DNA of 34,769 bases from Anaerolineae bacterium (lineage in GTDB: Bacteria > Chloroflexota > Anaerolineae > Anaerolineales > Villigracilaceae): NCBI GenBank assembly GCA_018648655.1, contig JABGQV010000068.1, forward strand, positions 1 to 34,769. The letters are read 5' to 3'. The position numbers were made by a program, and so were the translations under genes. Below the pieces are notes generated by a model. That model was not told where the DNA came from, made no database searches, and was given only the letters and a program-made list of their open reading frames with translations. Of this stretch, positions 26,203 to 34,769 are shown in pieces. Position 1 is the stretch's first letter; each line of letters starts with the position of its first letter.

Positions 26203-27186
26203 TTATTTACCGAGACCTTCCAGCCAATCTTTGAAAACAGGTTGAACATCAGGGCTGACAACCACACCCATGTGGGATAAGCCTGGCAAAAGTTCTACCT
26301 GAACACTTGTATATTCTGAGACCACAGGCTCAAATTGATCGGCAACGAAGGCTTCGTCCGCAGTGCCAGCGAGAAGCAAAAAGGGTTGCGTGATGGCTTT
26401 GAGATCTTTTTTATAGTTGCGAGGGGCGTAGCCGGTATTGAGCCGATGAGAGTAGGACAGGGTTTCGGTCCCATCACGAGCTTCTTCTGGCATACTGAAT
26501 TCAATAGCGGTCAGATGATCAAACCAGTGAATCCCCATCGCATTCAGGATGGACAATCCAGCAATTCGCCCTGTATTGGCGTATGCCCAGCCACCCGAGT
26601 TGGGACGTATTGTGGGGGCGTTATATTTAAGGTAGGGTGAAAGCAGCACGTAAGCGTCAGCTTGCTGACCATATTGACTCCCTGTAAAACGAACGACCAA
26701 TCCACCCCCAGACGAATGTCCACCCACGATCAGGGCTGCACCTGGATTATCCTTTCGGACATGGGCGATCAAATCTGCGAGATCATCTTCCAGTTGGTTG
26801 ATGTAATCCACATCGCCACGCCTTGCAGGTGAAGTACCGTGCCCGCGCAAATCTGGCGTGTATACCTGCGCCAACCCCTCAGTGCTGATATATTCCGCCA
26901 AAGGCAGCAAATACTGACTATGATAACCAGAGCCGTGCACCAGGACGAGTGTCTTATCTGATTGAGCTGGGTAGTGTCTATAGGCTAATCTTTCCCCATC
27001 TCTGGCAGTGAAAGGCTGCAATTGAGGCAGGTTTGTGTAGTCGAGGAACAATTGAGAGAAATTTAAACCCTCTTCGTTTGAAGCAGGTTTCTTGCCTTTA
27101 CTAAAGAGAATAAGTGCTGCTGCAATAGTAAGTTGGATCACAAGAGAGATGAGTATAAAGTTAATGACCCTTAAAAGTATTTCCAT
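26203..27186 (-). CDS. Membrane-anchored alpha/beta hydrolase (lysophospholipase-like)
   Basis: A serine hydrolase of the alpha/beta fold, of the monoacylglycerol lipase/lysophospholipase type. An N-terminal helix (about 5-30) anchors it, so the catalytic domain may face outside. Core motifs: oxyanion region LVLVHGSGYHSQYLL, DLRGHGTS, nucleophile elbow GGHSSGGG, then acid Asp in LLAGTADEAFV and His in GLSHMGVV. The frame is open to 27222, but the ATG at 27186 has AAGGA seven bases upstream, giving 327 residues; the longer form would add 12 mostly charged residues. It begins 47 bases after galT. The substrate is unknown; its presence among galactose genes could mean deacylation of acylated sugars, which is speculation. 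Confidence 0.8.
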   Translation of the reverse strand: MEILLRVINFILISLVIQLTIAAALILFSKGKKPASNEEGLNFSQLFLDYTNLPQLQPFTARDGERLAYRHYPAQSDKTLVLVHGSGYHSQYLLPLAEYISTEGLAQVYTPDLRGHGTSPARRGDVDYINQLEDDLADLIAHVRKDNPGAALIVGGHSSGGGLVVRFTGSQYGQQADAYVLLSPYLKYNAPTIRPNSGGWAYANTGRIAGLSILNAMGIHWFDHLTAIEFSMPEEARDGTETLSYSHRLNTGYAPRNYKKDLKAITQPFLLLAGTADEAFVADQFEPVVSEYTSVQVELLPGLSHMGVVVSPDVQPVFKDWLEGLGK

Positions 27187-27233
27187 TTGTTTTTCCTTCA
27201 ATGATTGTTTTTTTTCCAGCATAAGTGTGATAA

Positions 27234-29664
<2,431 letters not shown>

Positions 29665-29668
<4 letters not shown>

Positions 29669-31209
29669 CCGATTTGTATCCCTTCTGAAGTTCTAGTAAA
29701 TTTTCTGCCAGTTGCCAACTCAACGCATTTATAAGCCCCATCGTAAAGACCGATGCTCTTATTCTTGACGATCATCTTGCAATACATACGCAGCAAATCA
29801 TCTTCATGCGTCATCAAATCAATTGCCTGCAAAGTCTGCGGGATAGTGCGGGTCTCGACCGTGCTGTCACCAATCTCTGCCCCACGAATCGCTCCCCACA
29901 TTTCGTGCCCGCCAACGCGAGCGTTGAAGATTTTCGGAATTGGATAAAAAGCCAATTCGGAAGGCTTCGTGATCATAATATCCATCACGCGCATCAAATA
30001 ATTCGACGCATAAACAGCGTGGAAAGTATTGTCATAGAGAAAAACATGCAGCCCATGTGCAGAATTCTCTCGAATGCTATCAGCGTAATCTCGAGTCTCT
30101 TCCCAGGTGAAATGGGTCTTGAGCAAATCCTGATAAGGAGCTAACTCACCTTCCAACCAATCCCAGTTGTCTTTGTGGTCACCAAGATTAATAAAAAGGG
30201 CGATTTTATCTTGTTGGATGAGCGGAATAGCGTGCTCAATGATCGCCTTAAAGAGTTCTCGTTGTGCACCTGCGCCACCCATTGTGACGATAAACCGACG
30301 TGGCTCTATAGCATCTATACGTTGGATGCGTGATTTGCAATCCACTTCGATATTCTCTACCAACTCATGGTCAACGTGCTGCCCCGTAAAGAAGAGAGAA
30401 TCGCTGGGCGTAGGCTTCATGATTGAGCCTTTATCATCAAATCCACGCATCACACGGAAACCATAATATCCCGACGGCGACTGCACAGCGTGTTTCGCTC
30501 CTTCAGTGAGTTGAAAAGCCATGGGCCAATTATCGAACATCATATCCACAACATTCGTCATGCCGCCCGCCACTGCGCCCATCGCATTCCACATATGGGA
30601 CGTGAGAATGGGTTGTTCTGAAGGCAATGCGCCGTAGAGATTTTCGAATAACTCACTCATCTTATAATCTTTGACTTGGGTTTTCGTAAAACGCCAGGGC
30701 CAGGTCACGATCCAATTGTTGAAGAGCCAATTCAAACCGGGCAAAGAAGGCTCGCCAGTCGTCAAACTTTCCCAGACATATTTATCAAACCACGGGAATT
30801 TTTGAGAAATACGTGAGTATTTGCTGTAATTGGTATTGCACCAATTAATCACATCGGTGGTGATCCCAGGGACGGAGAGCAGATCAAGCCAATAGGGGGT
30901 GAAGCCCATTGCCTTTGCGGCAGAAACGCCCGCCATCGCGATGCGATAATGCCCAAAACCCATCCGGATCGTGCTAACGACAACGCCGTTTTCGATCTCC
31001 AGCGGCGTTCCGTCGCCTTCACGAACAATTTCTTTCAACCCAAAAATATCGCCCCCAAAAGGGTGATCTTGAACGCTCAGGTCGAATTTCTCGTTCGGAT
31101 CATAGCTAAATTTCTTTGCTAACATAGCTTTCCATCTATCCGCTGCACGTGTTTGTGCTGGTGTAATTGGGTTGCCATAGAGCTCGTAGCGGCCATTCAC
31201 TTTTTTCAT
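29665..31209 (-). CDS. Uncharacterised GT-B-like protein (GT28/MGDG-synthase-like pattern)
   Basis: A 514-residue soluble protein that I do not place in a named family. Its layout suggests a GT-B glycosyltransferase: near residue 85, VVVSTIRMGFGHYRIAMAGV resembles the N-terminal G-G-H-type loop of MurG and MGDG synthases; near residue 310, RFIVTMGGAGAQRELFKAI looks like the start of the C-terminal Rossmann domain; and DIMITKPSELAFYP near residue 430 parallels the nucleotide-sugar site (TKPGG...E) of those enzymes. An aromatic-rich insert (WLFNNWIVTWPWRF) could bind lipid or membrane. The ATG has AGGAG about nine bases upstream. The gene overlaps the GH4 gene by four bases, so the pair is made together. 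Possible galactosyl-acceptor enzyme; this is inference only. Confidence 0.6.
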
Positions 31210-31278
31210 AAAAAAAATCTCCTTCAGAGATGTATAAGTGCAATAAAACTTGATAATTTTATCTTTAAAAAGTCTATC

Positions 31279-32055
31279 CTACTCGCTATTTTTCTCTATA
31301 AATTGCATACTCATTTCTGCCACTCTTTCATACTCTTTATCTAAAAGAATAGAATGGCTGGAATTTTCCATCCAGTGATGCTCTTTGATCTCCGAAGAAA
31401 CACCATCCATAATGATCTTGCCCGCGTCAGGCGTAACAGTCAGGTCAAGTCTCCCCTGAAAAATGAGCACCGGCTGACGAATTTCAGAAAGCCTTTTTAA
31501 TGTGGCAGACTGGAATCGCAGAAATTGGATAATACCCTTAATTGGCAACCCGGGATACCCTTGCCAAAGTTCTGAACCATCAAGAGAATCTCGCTCTATT
31601 TCTTTCACAAAAGGTGCAGCGAGATAAAGCTGTAGCAGATCCACTTTTCTCATCATCGTGCGGATTGCGGGAACATAGAGCAAAAGGCCAGAAATTTGCG
31701 GATATTTGCTGGCTAGATGCAGTGCCAGTAATCCGCCCATCGATGCGCCCGCCACCCAAACTTGCTCGCAGCTCCCGAACAATTTCTGTAGAGATTCTTC
31801 GCCGCTTTCTACCCATTCCCGCCATTTGGTTTGATTCAAATCTTCAGGCTTGGTTCCGTGCCCGGGCAAAAGTGGAGCGGCAACCGTATAACCCTGCGCA
31901 TGAAATTTCTCAGCCAACAAACGAATTTCAGCGGTTGTCGCCGTAAATCCATGCGAAAGTAAGATGCCCGTTGAGCCTGCCTCCCAAAAGAAAGCATCCC
32001 CATCTAAATGTGGATTGTGTAAATGTGGGTTTCCTGTGGTCTTTTCACTTTTCAT
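31279..32055 (-). CDS. Alpha/beta hydrolase, carboxylesterase/monoacylglycerol lipase type
   Basis: A 258-residue cytoplasmic serine hydrolase resembling Est30-type carboxylesterases. Motifs: oxyanion loop LLSHGFTATTAEIR, LLPGHGTKPEDL, nucleophile elbow AGASMGG, acid Asp in FQGRLDLTV and His in NSSHSILLD, so the catalytic triad is complete. The open frame reaches 32127, but that part lies over the end of the beta-galactosidase gene; the ATG at 32055, four bases after that gene's stop, is preferred although it has no clear Shine-Dalgarno site and may depend on coupling. Probably cleaves short acyl esters; a link to acetylated galactosides is possible but not shown. The 69-base space to the GT-B-like gene shows no hairpin. 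Confidence 0.82.
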   Translation of the reverse strand: MKSEKTTGNPHLHNPHLDGDAFFWEAGSTGILLSHGFTATTAEIRLLAEKFHAQGYTVAAPLLPGHGTKPEDLNQTKWREWVESGEESLQKLFGSCEQVWVAGASMGGLLALHLASKYPQISGLLLYVPAIRTMMRKVDLLQLYLAAPFVKEIERDSLDGSELWQGYPGLPIKGIIQFLRFQSATLKRLSEIRQPVLIFQGRLDLTVTPDAGKIIMDGVSSEIKEHHWMENSSHSILLDKEYERVAEMSMQFIEKNSE

Positions 32056-32059
32056 AATA

Positions 32060-34045
32060 CTATTCTGTGATAATGCTGAAATCCCGTGCGGCAACGCTAT
32101 ATTCGCCCGACTTTGTAGAAAAAGCAATTGGCTCTTCCGTAAAATTCATCGCAAGCAATTTCTCACCACGGCGAAATACTGTTAAACCAGCAGGAATATC
32201 AAGAATAGAGATGGTTTCCAACTTCGCCAGATGGCACATGAGAGCTACAGCCTGCGCAAAGCGAGGGTAAATCCCACAATAAATGACCTTTCCATTGCCA
32301 TGTGATTTTTCTGTAATAGCGGCTAAGCCATCAAAAGGAGCTGCCGAATAATTTGCTAACATTTTTGTTCCATCAGCAGGCTCTAATGCCTCTGCCCAGA
32401 ATGTCACATCTGGATCAAGGTCGGCTAGTTCACTTTGAATTGGGTAGGATATTTTTGGAGGGAGAGCGTGCCATTTAGCAACTCTTGCTCCAGCTAAATT
32501 CCGCAAAACACCGGGCAAAGGCTCTTCGGTGACCACATTATGAATATCCTTAAAGCCAGAGCGAACACCTAGCAAAAGAGTACCGCCCTGAGTAGTGAAG
32601 CCGTCTAATTTTTGCGCTAGTGTTTCATCAGCAAGAAAAGTGTTGGGGGCAAGTAAAATTTTATAGCGGCTTAAATCAGCCTGTGGTGAGATAATATCTG
32701 CTTCCAAGCCAAGAGCTTTGCAAGCACGATAAAAGACAAATAAATGTTTCAGACAGGAAAAATCTTTGCGATGCGGCTGCATCTCCATTGCCCAGAGGGT
32801 GCTGTAATCAAGTAAAATGCCAATATCCGTTTGCAAAGGCTGTGCTACGAAATCATCAAGTTGTTGGCGTTCGGCTTTGATCGTTAGCAGGTCAGCGTAG
32901 CCGGTATCTGCCGAGCCATCGTGATTACGCAATCCTGCATGATGTTGTTCCAAGCCAAAGCGGGATGCTTTCCAGCGGAAAAAGACTGTTGCTTCTGCGC
33001 CGGATGCAGCAGCTTGCCATGCCCACAGGCGCAGAGCGCCTGGACGCACGCCAGTGTTGTATAAACTCCAGTTGATGGCACCTGTTTGCTGCTCCATGAT
33101 CCAATAAGGGGATTGTTTCAGCCCATGAGTTAGCGAATGGAAAAAGCCGGTAAGTAATGGATCGCCGGTATCGTGTGCATAAGCGGGAATTTGCTCATCT
33201 GGGGCATAAAGATCATGGCTTCCCATTTCGGCATAGCCGGTCGGATATGAATCCCAAGCTACAAAATCCAAGTCACGCGCAAGGTCGTGATAATCGATTG
33301 TGGTTTGGCTGGCAATGATATTGTGCGTAACAAATTGGGTGGTGGGGATGCTCTCTCGCAGGGCATCAATTTGTATCTGTTGATACGCTATCCATGAATC
33401 AGACGCGAAACGATAATAATCGAGTACGTGGCTGGGGTTCGGTTCTGCAACTGTTAAATTATGTGGTTCGATTTGTGCCCATTTATCATAAGTTTGGCTC
33501 CAAAATATTGTTCCCCAGCGTTCGTTAAGTTCATCAAGGCTAGCATATTTGCTTTGCAACCAATTTTGGAATTCTGTTGTACAGGTTTCGCAATAGCAGC
33601 GAGCAAAATAGCAGCCAAACTCGTTATCGATTTGCCAGCCAATTACGGCGGGATGATCGCCATAGCGTTCTGCCATTGCCTGAGTGATACGCTTACTGTA
33701 CTCGTGGTAGGTTTTGTTATTGGGGCAATAATGTCGCCTTGAACCGAAGCGCCTGCGTCGCCCCTCTTCATCTACGGGCAAAATGTCGGGATGGGTGTTG
33801 ATGATCCAGGCAGGAGGGGCAGCGGTAGGTGTACACAGGAGAATCTGATGACCAGCGGAAGCAAGTGTCTCTACAGAGCGATCCAACCAATCCCAGTTGT
33901 ATTTTCCCTCTTCTGGCTCTATCTTTGCCCAAGCAAATTCGGCGATGCGCACAATCGAAATTCCCGCAGTGTGCATTTCTTTTGCGTCAGTTTCCCAGTG
34001 TTTTTGAGACCAATGTTCAGGGTAATAGCAAACGCCAAGTTTCAT
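32060..34045 (-). CDS. GH42 family beta-galactosidase
   Basis: Hydrolyses terminal beta-D-galactosides. The 661-residue protein opens with MKLGVCYYPEHW, as GH42 enzymes do, and has a TIM barrel through about residue 390. The acid/base Glu lies in GWQIDNEFGC and the nucleophile Glu in YWIMEQQTGAINW. CYFARCYCETC after the acid/base holds the cysteines that bind structural zinc in several GH42 members. A trimerisation domain (Rossmann-like, about 390-600) and a small C-terminal beta domain follow. No signal peptide is seen, so it should act in the cytoplasm on imported oligosaccharides, in line with the sugar ABC permease upstream. A GAGG site lies five bases before the ATG. The GH42 assignment is secure; preference for lactose or plant galactans is not known. 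Confidence 0.95.
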   Translation of the reverse strand: MKLGVCYYPEHWSQKHWETDAKEMHTAGISIVRIAEFAWAKIEPEEGKYNWDWLDRSVETLASAGHQILLCTPTAAPPAWIINTHPDILPVDEEGRRRRFGSRRHYCPNNKTYHEYSKRITQAMAERYGDHPAVIGWQIDNEFGCYFARCYCETCTTEFQNWLQSKYASLDELNERWGTIFWSQTYDKWAQIEPHNLTVAEPNPSHVLDYYRFASDSWIAYQQIQIDALRESIPTTQFVTHNIIASQTTIDYHDLARDLDFVAWDSYPTGYAEMGSHDLYAPDEQIPAYAHDTGDPLLTGFFHSLTHGLKQSPYWIMEQQTGAINWSLYNTGVRPGALRLWAWQAAASGAEATVFFRWKASRFGLEQHHAGLRNHDGSADTGYADLLTIKAERQQLDDFVAQPLQTDIGILLDYSTLWAMEMQPHRKDFSCLKHLFVFYRACKALGLEADIISPQADLSRYKILLAPNTFLADETLAQKLDGFTTQGGTLLLGVRSGFKDIHNVVTEEPLPGVLRNLAGARVAKWHALPPKISYPIQSELADLDPDVTFWAEALEPADGTKMLANYSAAPFDGLAAITEKSHGNGKVIYCGIYPRFAQAVALMCHLAKLETISILDIPAGLTVFRRGEKLLAMNFTEEPIAFSTKSGEYSVAARDFSIITE

Positions 34046-34064
34046 GATGACCTCATCTTATTTA

Positions 34065-34104
34065 CAAAGGTACCCAAGACGGAGGAATATCTTGGGTACC
34101 TTTG
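34065..34104 (-). other. Long perfect stem-loop between the ABC permease and beta-galactosidase genes
   Basis: CAAAGGTACCCAAGA (34065-34079) and its exact complement (34090-34104) form a 15-base-pair stem with a ten-base loop. It fills the short gap between the permease stop (34118) and the beta-galactosidase ATG (34045). On the minus strand only three T residues close the stem before G, so it is at best a partial terminator; it may lower downstream expression or protect the 3' end of the transporter message. Confidence 0.65.
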
Positions 34105-34117
34105 TTCTTTTGCGAGT

Positions 34118-34769
34118 TTATTTTGAAGAACCCAAAGTGAGTCCTTCAATGAAAAAGCGCTGTAAAAATAGAAATACCAATAATGTGGGCAGTGTACCGA
34201 TCAATGCTCCGGCAACAATTACCGGCCAGTCAGTAATAAATTGTCCTTGTAATGTTGCCAACCCAGCAGTGACGGGTTTTAGCGCATCATTGCTTGTGAG
34301 AACGATAGCCCAAAGATAGTCATTGAATATCCAAGTGAATTCCAGAGTGGCAATAGCTGCGATAGCAGGCAAGGTCAGTGGAAGCATGATTTTCGCCCAA
34401 ATGCCTATTTCACTACATCCATCAATGCGTGCAGCCTCGATGATTTCTCCAGGTACAGTTCGCATATAGTTGCGCAACATGAAGGTGCAGAAACCAAGCT
34501 GGAAAGCTGTGTGGAAAAAAATCAAACCCCAGTATGTGTCATAAAGACCTAAGAAGTCTGTTAGCTTGAAAACAGGCAGCAAGAGAACCTGAAAGGGGAG
34601 CATCATGCCACCCACAAAGGTAAAGAAAATCACTCGATTAGCAGGGAATTTGAAACGCGCCAGAGCGTAGGCCGCTAGCGAAGAAAGGAACATTGTGAGC
34701 ACAATGGATGGCAATGTAATGATGAAGCTGTTGGGCAAATATCGGCTTATGCCACCTCTCTCCCAAGCT
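34118..34769 (-). CDS. Carbohydrate ABC transporter permease, MalG type (5' end outside window)
   Basis: Inner-membrane permease of a CUT1-type sugar importer. The visible 217 residues include at least five membrane segments and the coupling-helix motif EIIEAARIDGCSEIGIWAKIMLPL (EAA loop), ending in the short charged tail EGLTLGSSK typical of MalG-like proteins. The frame stays open to the window edge and the edge residues (WERGGISRYLPNSF) match the usual family sequence before helix 2, so about 60 N-terminal residues are missing here; TTG at 34738 is not the true start. With the GH42, GH4 and gal genes downstream, import of galactosides is inferred. The partner permease and binding protein would lie beyond the window. 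Confidence 0.9.
   Translation of the reverse strand, partial: AWERGGISRYLPNSFIITLPSIVLTMFLSSLAAYALARFKFPANRVIFFTFVGGMMLPFQVLLLPVFKLTDFLGLYDTYWGLIFFHTAFQLGFCTFMLRNYMRTVPGEIIEAARIDGCSEIGIWAKIMLPLTLPAIAAIATLEFTWIFNDYLWAIVLTSNDALKPVTAGLATLQGQFITDWPVIVAGALIGTLPTLLVFLFLQRFFIEGLTLGSSK

Overview
The window reads like a piece of a Chloroflexota chromosome, probably of the class Anaerolineae. This is inferred from the gene content: a respiratory nitrate reductase cluster led by a lipoprotein dihaem cytochrome c, Leloir-pathway galactose genes, GH42 and GH4 glycosidases, and base composition near the middle of the range. No rRNA or marker gene is present, so the placement rests on protein resemblance only. 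Every gene I can support lies on the minus strand, so transcription runs from high to low coordinates throughout.

Reading in the direction of transcription, the right third (34769 to about 24360) is a galactoside-use region. It holds the end of a sugar ABC-transporter permease, a GH42 beta-galactosidase, an alpha/beta hydrolase, an uncharacterised GT-B-like protein overlapping a GH4 alpha-galactosidase, galT, a second hydrolase, a small membrane protein and galK, closed by a clear intrinsic terminator. Together they would import galactosides, hydrolyse beta- and alpha-linked galactose, and phosphorylate and uridylylate the galactose. No galE is seen in the window.

The middle (24248 to about 9190) is a nitrate-respiration region. 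A NarX-like sensor kinase overlaps a NarL-like regulator. An intrinsic terminator follows, then a degenerate receiver-like protein, a dihaem cytochrome c lipoprotein (narC-like), narG, narH, narJ, narI, two NarK-type transporters and an FmdE-like protein. Several starts were moved from the longest open frame on the basis of Shine-Dalgarno sites (narH, the cytochrome, narI). Two GC-rich intergenic repeat-like elements lie inside this cluster, between narG and narH and between narI and the first narK.

The left third holds a pentapeptide-repeat protein with an uncharacterised Rossmann-like C-terminal half, a decayed comM/yifB fragment with two in-frame stops, and a surface-polysaccharide segment: a large GT-C-like membrane protein, an unusual glycosyltransferase plus double sulfotransferase fusion, and a Wzm/Wzt-type ABC exporter whose ATPase carries a C-terminal carbohydrate-binding-type domain. 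These suggest export of a possibly sulfated glycan.

The less ordinary items are the glycosyltransferase/double-sulfotransferase fusion, the soluble insert in the first NarK, the pseudo-receiver at the head of the nar genes, the pentapeptide-repeat fusion and the GT-B/GH4 pair. No CRISPR array, tRNA, rRNA or insertion sequence was recognised.
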